NCBI RefSeq assembly: GCF_000372725.1
Contig: NW_005196681.1
Coordinates: 185,354-249,353, forward strand
Length of the DNA: 64,000 nt
Direction of reading: 5' to 3'
Origin: Emiliania huxleyi CCMP1516
Lineage: Eukaryota > Haptophyta > Isochrysidales > Noelaerhabdaceae
The notes under the pieces: model-generated
The model's database searches: none
Told to the model about the DNA's origin: nothing
Seen by the model: the letters and a program-made list of their open reading frames with translations, nothing else
Made by a program: the position numbers and the translations under genes
Shown here: piece after piece, positions 17,858 to 27,776 of the stretch
How the letters are laid out: each line of letters starts with the position of its first letter
Numbering within the stretch: position 1 is the stretch's first letter

Positions 17858-18589
17858 GGGGCTGCCGGGCACGTGGCCCTCCGGGGGGGATTGGGCAAAG
17901 GAGCGAGCTCTCTCGAGGTTCTCGAGGTGGATATCCTTTGGCCGCGTTGGGTAGCGATAATTGGTGTGACGCGATCCACGCAGGCGTGTTTTCTGACGGC
18001 CGACCGTCAGTGCACGGAGTTGCCCTTTGTCGGACTGCCCCGGCTAGCTAGTTCCCGACCGAGGTCGTCGGGTGCGACCCCTGCGCCCCCCGAGACCTAG
18101 CGCGGGTGGGTTGGAGGGGGCTCGCTGCAAGGAAAGGCGGTGAAAGAAGCCGATCCCCGTAGTCCGCCCCGTCCCTCCCCATCGGGCCGCATGGCGGCCA
18201 CGCCTCGCTTATTGGCCTTTATACGTTAATCGTTATTCTTCCCGATTCTATATTCTTTTTCGAAGCGATTTTCAGCGATTTTCAGCGGGAATAAACTCAT
18301 AAACGTCGGGTGTGAGCTCCTCTGAGCACTGAGCACTGGGATAGGGTCGATTCCGCATGGACCATGGTTTGCAGCAGGGTTTTGCAGGTTGGTACGGGAC
18401 AACGGGACCCCTCGATCGTCTCGGAGCTCCTCCTCGCTCGTCATTACATGTAATATGTGAAACCAGTGAGCACACAGCCTTTGAACGCCAACACGGCCCT
18501 TCGGCGTAGATAGAGCCGTACACGTGCCAGTCCGCCAGCTCTCCCGGGGCTCGCGGACTAATCAGTGGCAACTATCTAAGAACCCTCAC
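17858..18589. other. Intergenic
   Basis: No gene seen. CACTGGGATAGGGTCGATTC and GGGACCCCTCGATCGTCTCG (18335-18425) recur in slightly altered form at 25975-26025, a further dispersed repeat pair. Confidence 0.5.
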
Positions 18590-20651
18590 TCACAGACGGT
18601 GCGCAGAGCCAAACTCGCCGCTACGCCTGAGCGACGAGGCCTCCTCGTCGCCGTCCGCCATGTCGACCGCTGGCACCGACCGCCGTCCCTTCTTTCTGCC
18701 CTTCTTGCTCGCCCGACCGCTGTGTGCAGCCGGTTGTGCCTGCGCGGCGCGCAGCAGCTCCTGCGACGTCTGTGACGTCAGCTCGAGGGCTGCGGCCGAC
18801 GTCAGCTGTTCTTCCATGAGCGGCGCCTGGTCGTCCGTCTTCTTGCGGAAGATGTGCACCTGCCCGACTACTCGAGCGCTCTTTGGCGGCGCCGGCGCCT
18901 CCATGTCGCAGGCAGAGTCCGGGAGCGGCGCCGTGACCGCCCGCACGGGGGCCGCCTTTGTGCGCCGCGACTGGAAGGCCAGGGCGAGTGCGGCGCACAC
19001 GACCAGCGTCCCCAGGCCGACTCCCGCGAAGGCTGCCACCGGCCACGCCTCGAGGGTGCGGAGGGCAACCGTCACGAGGCTCGGAGGCGTCGGGCCCGTC
19101 CAGCCGGGCGGGTACACAGGCGGCGGCGGCGGCGGCGACGGTGAGGGCGGCGGCGGCAGCGGCGGGGGCGGCGGTCTCGGCGGAGGCGGCGGCGGGCGGG
19201 GTGGGCGAGGTGGACGGCAGCCGTTGGTCCGGCGGTCCGCCTTGAGCTCCTCGCTGCAGCTGTGCGCGTCTGCGTCGGGGGTGGAGCAGGCGGAGACATA
19301 GACGGTGTAGGAGGTGCCGCACATCAGGGCCCTGCTATCGAGGATTTCCTCCTGGTGCACGCCGTCCGGTTCAAACCTCTCCCACCGCTGGTGGACGAGA
19401 AAGTGGCTCCCGACCTCGATGCGGAAGTGGAGGAAGCGCACGTGCTCCTGCTCACCCTGGTAGATGTTGACGGTGAGGCCCCTCGCGCCGCGGGGGAAGA
19501 CGACGATGCTGTCGGGCTTGCGAGGCACCACAAACGGAGGCGTCGCCGGTGGCGCGGGCGGTGGCGACGGGGCTGGCGACGGCGGCGGAGGGAAGGGTGG
19601 CGACGGCGGCGATGGCGGAGAGGGCGGCGGCGGCGGCGGCGGCGGGGAGGGCGGCGGCGGCGGCGGCGGCGACGGGGGTTCAGGGGGGCACATGACGACC
19701 GGATCACCACGACGGCACTCCATGTTCTGGCTCACCATGAATTTGCATCCGTAGATGACGCCGCGACTCTCCTCGAAGGTCCTCGCGCATTGCGCGCGGT
19801 GACCGTGCCAGTGAGAGCAAATGCTTCGGTCCGCCCACGCGGCGGCTGCCCGGGCGGCGAGCGAGCAATCGTACGGCGGCGGCGGCGGTGCCGGAGAGGG
19901 AGGCGGCGGCGGTGGCGGGAACGGGAACGGCGGCGGGCTCGGAGGGGGTGGCGGCGATGTGGGTGGCGACGGAGGCGGCTTGGCCGTCGGGCTGAGGGGC
20001 GGCGCTGGCGGCGGGCAGGGGTCGGTGGGGGCGCCCTCGGCGCAGAAGCCGAGGTTCCACTCGCACGGCCGGATCCTCCCCTCCTCCTCCGATGTCCAGT
20101 AGCGGAGGCACTCGTCGCGCGAGACGATGTCCCAGCACGAGACCCTCTGCCAGAGAGGCAGGCTCTGCAGGTCGATCCGCGTCGCCTGCAGGCACTCGAA
20201 GGGGGGCGCCGGAGGCGGCGGCAGGGGCAGCGGCGGCGGCGAGGGGGTCGGTGGTCGCGGAGGTGACGGCGGCTGCGGCGGCTGCGGCGGGTCGGGCGGC
20301 GGCCCGGGAGGGGGAGGCGGCGGAGCCGGCGGGGGTGGAGAAGGCGGCAGCGGAGGTGGCGGCGCCGGAGGCGTCGGCGGCGAGGGCGGCGGGCAGACGA
20401 TGGGTGGCCCGTCGTCGCACGTCCCGTGGTTGTGGTAGTCTGTGTAGACGCACGGCCTCCTCGAGTTGCCCTCCTTGATGTAGAACTTTTCGCAGACCGC
20501 CCGGCCCTCGCCAGAGTACTCTGTGCAGCGCGTGGTGTCGATGTAGACGGGGTGCCGCCGGCCCTCGAAGACGGAGCAGTCCTGCGACAGCACCACCGTA
20601 GCCGCGGGTGCCAGCGCGAGCAGCCACGCACGCCCACGACCGCCGCGAGAC
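18590..20651 (-). CDS. Proline-rich type I surface protein with Cys-rich domains
   Basis: 686 residues from ATG at 20651, no intron needed. It begins with a signal peptide (RAWLLALAPAATVVLS), then alternates Cys-containing modules (starting DCSVFEG, FECLQATR, YDCSLAAR and a 100-residue module with CGTSYTVYVSAC) with long PPPPSP-type spacers like those of algal extracellular-matrix hydroxyproline-rich proteins. A single TM segment (VAAFAGVGLGTLVVCAALALAF) and a ~120-residue cytoplasmic tail with KKGRKKGRR close it. Likely a cell-wall/scale-associated or adhesion receptor. Homology is by architecture only. It shares a 128-bp divergent promoter with the next gene. Confidence 0.8.
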
Positions 20652-20779
20652 ATGCTCGAGTCGCAGCAGCGGGGATGCGCCCGCCGTCTGCCCGTCGCGC
20701 GAAGTCTGCCGGGAAAGTGTGTTGTCGCCGGCCACATCTTTTTTCTTTGCCGGCTCGTTTTTCTTTTTACACGAATTCC
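20652..20779. promoter_or_regulatory. Compact bidirectional promoter
   Basis: Only 128 bp separate the start codons of the minus-strand surface protein (20651) and the plus-strand gene (20780), so both promoters and 5' leaders must lie here. Pyrimidine-rich TCTTTTTTCTTTG is at about 20738; no clear TATA box. Confidence 0.5.
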
Positions 20780-21724
20780 ATGGCGCACGCCATTAGCAAA
20801 GCTCGCCTCGGCTGGGCCGACAAGCCTGCAGCGCTCCTTGCCCTCAGCGAGTACCTCGCCTCGCTTCCAGGCGGCAGCGCCGACCTCGTGAGAGGCTGGA
20901 CGACACGGACGGCGATAGGGCGAACCGGAGACAGAAACATTTATTACCACGATGAAGACGGCACCAAATATCGGAGTCGAGGAGAAGTCGCCGAGTCCTT
21001 TGGACTGGCGCAAGGCAGACACAGGCAGATTGGGCAGCTCGACGCCGCTGCGGTCGACAAGAAGATGTGGAATGGCGCCTGGAGCGCAGGCTGGCGCGTC
21101 AGCACGACTCGCGACTGCCATTCGACCTACACGTCGCCGGACGGCCGCACCTTTCGCACGCGAGCGGAGGCGGAGGCGGAGGCAGCGGCGAAATCAGGCG
21201 CTGGCGGTAAGAAGCGGAAGCGAACGGCGGCCGCGCCAGCTGCAGTCGAGAAGCGGAAGCGAGCCGGAGCCTCGCCGGCGACCTCTCGCAGCCTCCCGCC
21301 GCCGCCGCCGCCGCAAGTCCCCACCCCCGTCCATCCAGCCCCTTCGGGAGGTGGCGGAGGCGGAGGCGGCGGAGGCGGCGGAGGCGGCGGAGGCGACGGA
21401 GGCGGCGGAGGCGGCGGAGGCGGCGGAGGCGACGGAGGCGGCGGAGGCGGCGGAGGCGGCGGAGGCGGCGGAGGCGGCGGAGGCGGCGGTGGCACGCTGC
21501 CCGCTCCCCCGCCCCTTGGCATGGCGCCGGTTGCGGGTGCGCTCGAGGCGATTGGCCTCTCGAGCTACGCCGACCGGTTCGACGAGCTAGGGTACGACGA
21601 CCTCGCTTTCCTCGCGCAGATGGGCGGGGAGGAGCTGAGGCAGGTGGCGGTGGAGGTGGAGATGAGGCCCGGCCATCGCGACAAGTTTGCGAGCTGGTTT
21701 GGGGACGTGGCCCGGCGCTGGTAG
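20780..21724 (+). CDS. Nuclear protein with two MBD/TAM-like repeats and a C-terminal SAM domain
   Basis: 314 residues, single exon, ATG at 20780. Two short segments share a pattern of an aromatic pair, a DG turn and a basic R-S/T-R: IYYHDEDGTKYRSRGEVAE (~55-73) and STYTSPDGRTFRTRAEAEA (~112-130). This resembles the core of methyl-CpG-binding/TAM domains, a weak similarity. Nuclear-localisation-like KKRKR and EKRKR follow, then a Pro run, a Gly-only tract from (GGC GGA)n, and a SAM domain (GLSSYADRFDELGYDD, then GHRDKFASWF). SAM domains mediate protein or RNA contacts. Chromatin role is inference. Confidence 0.65.
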   Translation: MAHAISKARLGWADKPAALLALSEYLASLPGGSADLVRGWTTRTAIGRTGDRNIYYHDEDGTKYRSRGEVAESFGLAQGRHRQIGQLDAAAVDKKMWNGAWSAGWRVSTTRDCHSTYTSPDGRTFRTRAEAEAEAAAKSGAGGKKRKRTAAAPAAVEKRKRAGASPATSRSLPPPPPPQVPTPVHPAPSGGGGGGGGGGGGGGGGDGGGGGGGGGGGDGGGGGGGGGGGGGGGGGGGGTLPAPPPLGMAPVAGALEAIGLSSYADRFDELGYDDLAFLAQMGGEELRQVAVEVEMRPGHRDKFASWFGDVARRW

Positions 21725-22050
21725 CGGCCACACTCGCACCACCGCAGCTGGCGCGGTGTGGGTGGGACGGTGCACACAGCGAAACGGCTTTCCTGGCGGG
21801 ATCCCAGTCTCCGATCCTGTGGCCGTCCGTTGGGGATTGTGGGGATCCTGTGGCGCGGTGTGCGGAGTCGCCCGCTGTGTCCATAGCGACGATGTGTTAG
21901 AAGCTACGACCCTCTACATTTCGCCCCCCAATGTGCGCACACTCGTGGTGTACGTGGACACGGTCGCGCACACAGCCACACTACCCTATACGCGATCTAC
22001 GGCTATGTCGTAGATGCTAGACCACATGGCATCACACACAGCGTTTGCTT
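21725..22050. other. Intergenic, convergent 3' ends
   Basis: Between the SAM-domain gene (+) and the PCIF1-like gene (-). No gene, repeat or clear polyadenylation signal noticed. Confidence 0.5.
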
Positions 22051-23745
22051 TCACACACTCATTACACATTTTTCTTTTGCATTCGGATCCGTTATCATCG
22101 CTTTTCGCTTCCGCTCCTTGAGCCTCTTCCGCGCCTGCCTCCGCTGCTTGCCACTCGTGCCGGCGAGCAGCTCCGCCATCGGCCGCGAGAGCAGCGCTGC
22201 TCGCTTTGCGCTTAGCGGCGCCTCAACCGGTGCGCCGCCGCCCTCTGCCCTCCGCCGCACCTTCGCGCCCTTCGCCTCGGAGGGCGGCCGCAGCCTGGGC
22301 CGCAGCTCCGCGCCGCCGATCGGGGGCTCGAGGGCGGAGGGGGCGGCGCGGAAAGCGGTCCGCAGCGCCGCGAGCGACGCCTCGCTCGGCCGTGGCGCTG
22401 CGGCGGACTGGAGGAAGAAGAGGGAGGTGTCGTGGTTGGCTGCCCGCCACAGGGCCGGCCGGTAGTGCTGCCCGCCCTCGAAGAACCCGTGCTCCGCCTG
22501 AGGCAGCCGCAGGTGCGCCGAGCAGCGGCACGACTGCTCGAGCGCCCGCCAGCAGGGCTTGTCTTGCCAGTGCGGTATGATGACGATGAAGGTGAGGGCG
22601 TCGCGCCGCGCGTCGGCCGAGGCGAGCAGCGCGTGCATCCGCTCGCCTGGCCGGGGTTGGGGGGGCGGGTCGTGGGGCTGCTCTGTCTCGTCGGCTGCAT
22701 CTCGGTTGCATCTCGGTTGCATCTCGGCTAGCATCTCGGCTAGCATCTCGGCTAGCATCTCGCCCATGGCTGCGACGAGGGGCGGGTCGTAGGGCGGGTT
22801 GGCTTGGAACGCGCCAGAGGCGAGGAGGGGGTCGAGCGAGGGCGAGAAGAAGGAGCCGACCTGCGTCGCAGTTACAGGGCGTGAGGTGGCGGAGGGGCGG
22901 GTCTCGAGGGCGGGCGAGGGCGAGGACCGAGCCAAAGGCTCGGTCGACGTCGGGCGCGGCGGAGCAGAAGGAGGAGAAGCGCGCGTTGAGCGGCGAGGCG
23001 AAGAGCTCGAAGGCGGCGCCGTGGTGGCGGGCGAGCGCGTCGAAGACCCGGTACCCGACCGCCGCCTGCATCCCTCCCGCCCGAGGCTCGCCGCCCTGCA
23101 GCGCCAGCACGCGGGCGAGCACGCAGTAGGCGCGCCTACTCGTCGCCCACTCGTCACCAATCCACGAACTAAGGCACGCGCGACGAGCGCCCAGCGAGGC
23201 GACCGCTCAAAGAGCCGCTCGCCGCTCGCCGCGGCGGCATCGCCGGCGTCGCCGCTCCTCAGCAGCGCGCGCAGCTTCTCGAGGTGCGACCGCTTGCACA
23301 CCACGCTCTCGCCACCGCACGAGAGGGTGACGGTGCCGCCCGAGCCGGAGCCGCTCAACCGCACCTCCGACGCGGCCTGCTGCGGGCCGGCCGCGGCGCG
23401 AGCGCACGCCAGGCGCCCCGCGAGCGCCTTGGCCCTCTGCTCGAGTGCTGCCGTCGCCGCGAGCGCCGCCTCCTCGCTCATGCCGGCGCAAACCAGCTTC
23501 CGGCGCAGCGCCGTCGACGCCTCAGCTGCCGGCGGGTGCGGAATCACGGGAGCTCCCTCAGAAACGCCCGCTCGGGCCGACCACAGCCACTGCTCAAAGT
23601 GCGAATGCAGCTTGCGGCCACCGAGCGCGGCACACTCGCTGTGGAATAGCTCGGAGAGCTGCCGCACGCTGGCGAGGCCGAGTGCCTCGCACACTGGCAC
23701 TGGAAGTGGGCTGGGCTCGGAGGATGCCGTGCTGCGTTTTGGCAT
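22051..23745 (-). CDS. PCIF1/CAPAM-like mRNA cap adenosine N6-methyltransferase
   Basis: Three exons, 23745-23180, 23135-22928 and 22860-22051, give 527 residues with consistent phases. Intron 1 is only 44 nt with a GCGTGC donor; intron 2 is GT-AG, 67 nt. Family landmarks: FELFASPLNARFSSFCSAA followed by DVDRAFGS, then the catalytic NPPY in SGAFQANPPYDPP, then TFIVIIPHWQDKP and HDTSLFFLQ. PCIF1 uses S-adenosylmethionine to convert cap-adjacent 2'-O-methyladenosine to m6Am. The usual N-terminal WW domain is not seen. A 12-bp GCTAGCATCTCG microrepeat inserts Met-Leu-Ala-Glu units after NPPY. The tail is very basic. Divergent from the next gene. Confidence 0.85.
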   Translation of the reverse strand: MPKRSTASSEPSPLPVPVCEALGLASVRQLSELFHSECAALGGRKLHSHFEQWLWSARAGVSEGAPVIPHPPAAEASTALRRKLVCAGMSEEAALAATAALEQRAKALAGRLACARAAAGPQQAASEVRLSGSGSGGTVTLSCGGESVVCKRSHLEKLRALLRSGDAGDAAAASGERLFERSPRWALVARALVRGLVTSGRRVGAPTACSPACWRCRAASLGREGCRRRSGTGSSTRSPATTAPPSSSSPRRSTRASPPSAPPRPTSTEPLARSSPSPALETRPSATSRPVTATQVGSFFSPSLDPLLASGAFQANPPYDPPLVAAMGEMLAEMLAEMLAEMQPRCNRDAADETEQPHDPPPQPRPGERMHALLASADARRDALTFIVIIPHWQDKPCWRALEQSCRCSAHLRLPQAEHGFFEGGQHYRPALWRAANHDTSLFFLQSAAAPRPSEASLAALRTAFRAAPSALEPPIGGAELRPRLRPPSEAKGAKVRRRAEGGGAPVEAPLSAKRAALLSRPMAELLAGTSGKQRRQARKRLKERKRKAMITDPNAKEKCVMSV

Positions 23746-23944
23746 CGTGAGCAGCAGCCGTCTTGGGTGCGTGGTTGTGTTTTCTGTGAGCAGCAGCGGC
23801 GCGTATTTTTCTTTTGTGCAGAAACTTCGTTCCGAATCGTTGAGAAAAGGACCCCCAGATCCAAAGGGAAAACAGATGACCCGCGCCCGTCGTCCTTCGT
23901 GGGAGCGCCCGCCGCAGCCCGTCGCCGGACCCCGACCGAGTATC
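23746..23944. promoter_or_regulatory. Divergent promoter region
   Basis: 199 bp lie between the PCIF1-like start (minus) and the small secreted-protein start (plus). It holds TTTTTCTTTTGTGC near 23807 and a GATCC block; no recognisable factor sites. Confidence 0.4.
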
Positions 23945-24397
23945 ATGCGGAGCCTCGCCATCCTGGCGCTCACGCTGGGCACCTGCGCCGCAGTGCCCGC
24001 CGTCGAGTCGTGGATGGTGGAGGACGGCTTTCTCGCCGACGACGAGCGGCAGCTTGAGGAGGTGGCGGCCGGCGGCACTGCAAAGCGCAAGACGTGCCCA
24101 ATCACAAACCTGCCCGGCGATTACCGGTACGAGGCGTGCGGCGAGTTTTGCAAGGAGCCAAAGGCGGGAAACCACTGCCGCTACTGCAAGTGCAAGTCGT
24201 GCTCATTTTGCCAGGCGCGGCTCGCCGACGTCGCGAACCAAATCCATGACAACAAAGTGCAGCTAAAGGCGAAGCGGAAGGCTCGGAAGGCAGCGGCCGC
24301 AGGCGATGCTGGGCAAACGGTGACCGTGCAGGTGCAGACGGGGGCGAAAAAGCGCAAAAACAAGGGAGCGGCGGCGGGTACGACCACTACCCTCTGA
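23945..24397 (+). CDS. Small secreted Cys-rich basic protein
   Basis: 150 residues, single exon. N-terminal signal peptide (MRSLAILALTLGTCAA). The mature region has eight closely spaced Cys between residues ~51 and 90, with CRYCKCKSCSFCQ as the densest part, suggesting a disulfide knot or metal site. The C-terminal 50 residues are Lys/Arg/Ala-rich (KAKRKARKAAAAG; KKRKNKG). No family recognised; secretion is inferred from the leader. Confidence 0.7.
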   Translation: MRSLAILALTLGTCAAVPAVESWMVEDGFLADDERQLEEVAAGGTAKRKTCPITNLPGDYRYEACGEFCKEPKAGNHCRYCKCKSCSFCQARLADVANQIHDNKVQLKAKRKARKAAAAGDAGQTVTVQVQTGAKKRKNKGAAAGTTTTL

Positions 24398-24776
24398 GCT
24401 CTTTGCGACGAGAGGTTCCCTGGCCGGTCATGTTTTGCGGCACGAGCTTCCCTTAGAGAGTTGAGTGGGGCGGTGGCGCCGCCGCTGTGATGCGAGCTAT
24501 AGCGGCTGGCGAGAGGGAGGGCTGTGCTGCGGAGAGCAGGCAGATGCGAGCTCGCTCCCTGCTGCGGTACAAGAGAGAGCGGAGAGGTGCCGCACAGAGG
24601 CCACGCGCAGTGCGCGCTCGAGACGGCGCGTGCCGAGAGTCGAGAGAGAGTGCAGAGTGCGCACTCGCCGCGAGACGCTGTGGTGACGCTGCTCTGTGAG
24701 AGAGTGTGATTCGTGCGGTGTTTGCTGAAAGGCACTTAATACCCCGACAACAACCATAAGGCAGCTTCCATGAGTC
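24398..24776. other. Intergenic, convergent 3' ends
   Basis: GA-rich runs (GAGAGCGGAGAG) but no gene or clear repeat family. Confidence 0.5.
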
Positions 24777-25469
24777 TCACATCTTCTTCTTCTTTGCCTT
24801 TGCCTTGGCCGCCCGCCTCGCCTTGCGGTTCGAGCCGCCCGGCGCCGCTGACATGGATTCAGTGACGGCGTCCGGGTCCTCGCCCGCCGCAATGCGGCGA
24901 GTAGACTCACGCATCGCCTCGAACTGCATCAGAAACAGCGCCACCTCCGTCTCGGGTTGACCAGAAGCCGTGGCAAGCCGCTGGATGCGCGGGCCTGGCT
25001 TGGCGGCGCCCGCCTTGAGGTCATCGATCAGGAGAGCCGGATCGCTCTTCTCCTCGGGCAGCATCACATCGACGATGCTTGCGTGCCGTTCGAACTTGGC
25101 CCGCGTCTCCAGCATCTGGTCCGTCGAGAGCTTTCCCGGGAGCGCGCCTCCCGACTCGCCAATCCCAGCGAAGCCGCGCGCCATGATCACAAAGTCATCG
25201 AAAGTGAGCTCGCCGGTCTTGGCGCGCGCATCGATGTCGGCTACGACCCCTTCGATGTCCGAAGGCCGCTTGGCGCCGCCAGCCGCCTCTGCCGGCGCCT
25301 CCTCTGTGTCCATCCCGGCCGCCGCGGCCACACCCTTGACTCCGTCCACAAGTGTGCCAAACATTTTCGAGGCGAGGCTCTCCATGACGACCGGCCGCGA
25401 CCGCGACAGAGAAGCCGGGGCGAGCGGCGCCCGCGGAGCGAGGCCAACAACAAAAAGGGCTGAGAGCAT
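24777..25469 (-). CDS. SRP54 M-domain-only protein, probably organelle-targeted
   Basis: 230 residues from ATG 25469. After a hydrophobic leader rich in Ala/Ser/Arg and poor in acids (MLSALFVVGLAPRAPLAP), suggestive of import into a secondary plastid or another organelle, comes an SRP54/Ffh M-domain pattern: SDIEGVVADIDARAKTGELT, then FDDFVIMARGFAGIG, then KFERHASIVDVMLPEE, then RIQRLATASGQPETEVALFL, matching the RIxRVAxGSG signature. The C-terminus is Lys-rich (KAKAKKKKM). The NG GTPase half of SRP54 is absent and no GTP-binding motif lies upstream. M-domains bind signal sequences and SRP RNA. Homology is confident, targeting is inference. Confidence 0.75.
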   Translation of the reverse strand: MLSALFVVGLAPRAPLAPASLSRSRPVVMESLASKMFGTLVDGVKGVAAAAGMDTEEAPAEAAGGAKRPSDIEGVVADIDARAKTGELTFDDFVIMARGFAGIGESGGALPGKLSTDQMLETRAKFERHASIVDVMLPEEKSDPALLIDDLKAGAAKPGPRIQRLATASGQPETEVALFLMQFEAMRESTRRIAAGEDPDAVTESMSAAPGGSNRKARRAAKAKAKKKKM

Positions 25470-26538
<1,069 letters not shown>

Positions 26539-27204
26539 ATGTTCGTCTACGCCAAGCCCTCCTGCCGTCCGTGCGCGCGCCCGTGCGCACCCTCCGCCCT
26601 CCACCTCATCGTGCTCTTCCTCGCGGCCCCGCTCCTACTCCGCGTAGCCGTCGTGCTCCTCAGCTCGCTCCTTCCGTTTGCGCTCATCGCCCTCGCTATG
26701 AGCGCGCTGTTTTGGCATCCGGATCCCGTCCTCTTTCACTTCACCAAGAAGGACTGCCAGGCAAAGCGCCGTGAGGCCCAGCCTCCGGGAAAGGCGATTC
26801 CCGCCGCGTCGAAAAGCGAGAAGTTTGACGTCACGATTCCCGCACCGGGGATCGCACAGGAGGACGTGCAGGCGGAGGTGAATCACGAGAACGTGCTCAT
26901 CATCCAAGCTGAGACGGACTCCTTCCACGGCGAGCATCGCGCGCGCTTCTGCCGCGCCATCCGGCTTCCCGCTTCGGTTGACGTCTCGAGTCTTGCAATC
27001 GAGGTCACAAACGGCCTGGTTCGCGTCACCGCGGGCAAGAAGCAGCCCATCAAGGTGGCCATCGTTCCTCCCGCAAAATCCGAGCCAGTTGATGCAGAGT
27101 CGGGCACGGTTGATGACGCGGACGCTGCCGACGCGAACGCCACCTCGGAAGCCGAGGGTGACGGCCTCGGCGACGGCTTTGTTCGGGTCCGCGAGTCCAA
27201 GTGA
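26539..27204 (+). CDS. Membrane-anchored small heat-shock (alpha-crystallin) protein
   Basis: 221 residues, single exon. An N-terminal hydrophobic stretch (LIVLFLAAPLLLRVAVVLLS, continuing to ~residue 55) acts as signal-anchor or TM hairpin. Residues ~92-172 match an alpha-crystallin domain: KFDVTIPAPGIAQEDVQAEV, then LIIQAE, RAIRLPASVDVSSLAIEVTN, and the GLVRVTAGKK terminal strand. The C-terminal tail is acidic and lacks a clear I-x-I motif. sHSPs hold unfolding proteins. The anchor is unusual; it implies an ER or envelope location. No clear heat-shock element was seen upstream. Confidence 0.75.
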   Translation: MFVYAKPSCRPCARPCAPSALHLIVLFLAAPLLLRVAVVLLSSLLPFALIALAMSALFWHPDPVLFHFTKKDCQAKRREAQPPGKAIPAASKSEKFDVTIPAPGIAQEDVQAEVNHENVLIIQAETDSFHGEHRARFCRAIRLPASVDVSSLAIEVTNGLVRVTAGKKQPIKVAIVPPAKSEPVDAESGTVDDADAADANATSEAEGDGLGDGFVRVRESK

Positions 27205-27776
27205 GTCTGGCCTGGCGTGGCGCCCGTGAGCGCTCCCACGCCACCTCACTTCTCCGCCCCAACACTGAAGATCGTGTACAGTAGCAAGCCGCTGGGAGAG
27301 AGGAGTCCACGCAACGGAAACCGAAAGCCCCTGTGTGTGCTGTGAATGCCCCCCTTCCTTGCTCGCCTCCCCAAGCCCCTGTGCGATGTGCATGTGGGAC
27401 GTGGGCCATTTCTTTTAGTAGAGAGTGTCAAAGGAAGAAACAAACTGTGAAAATGTACATTCAAAAAGTAACGGCCGCGCCCGGAGCGCGGAGGGGTGCA
27501 GACAGGGTGCAACACCCAACACGATTTTTTATAGAATCTTAGAATCGATCGATCGAACTAGCTACCGGCAGGGCCTCCACGACACCACCTCACCCCCTCA
27601 TAGATGTAGCGCGCTGCGTCGCCGTATTTCTTGCAAACAGCTGTGAAACGAAAGTGTGCCCGCGGACGGAACTTTCGCCACGGACGGCCGAGTTCGTGGG
27701 GCCCGACGCAGCTGTGACACACACTGCGCCTGGCTTCCGCGTCCACATCCGGCACAGAGCCTGCATCGACACAGTT
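27205..27776. other. Intergenic
   Basis: No gene recognised. The frame of the next gene is open upstream to 27654 without an ATG-supported domain, so I place its start at 27777. Confidence 0.45.

Noticed and set aside
19262-20266. Long plus-strand frames opposite the Pro-rich surface protein
   Set aside because: Arg/Gly-rich shadows of Pro codons on the other strand; no motif. The same holds for the antisense frames at 42255-43820, 53459-54529 and 61918-63216.
23136-23179. A 22-nt intron (GT donor) in the PCIF1-like gene
   Set aside because: Too short to splice; a 44-nt intron with the GCGTGC donor gives the same conserved protein.
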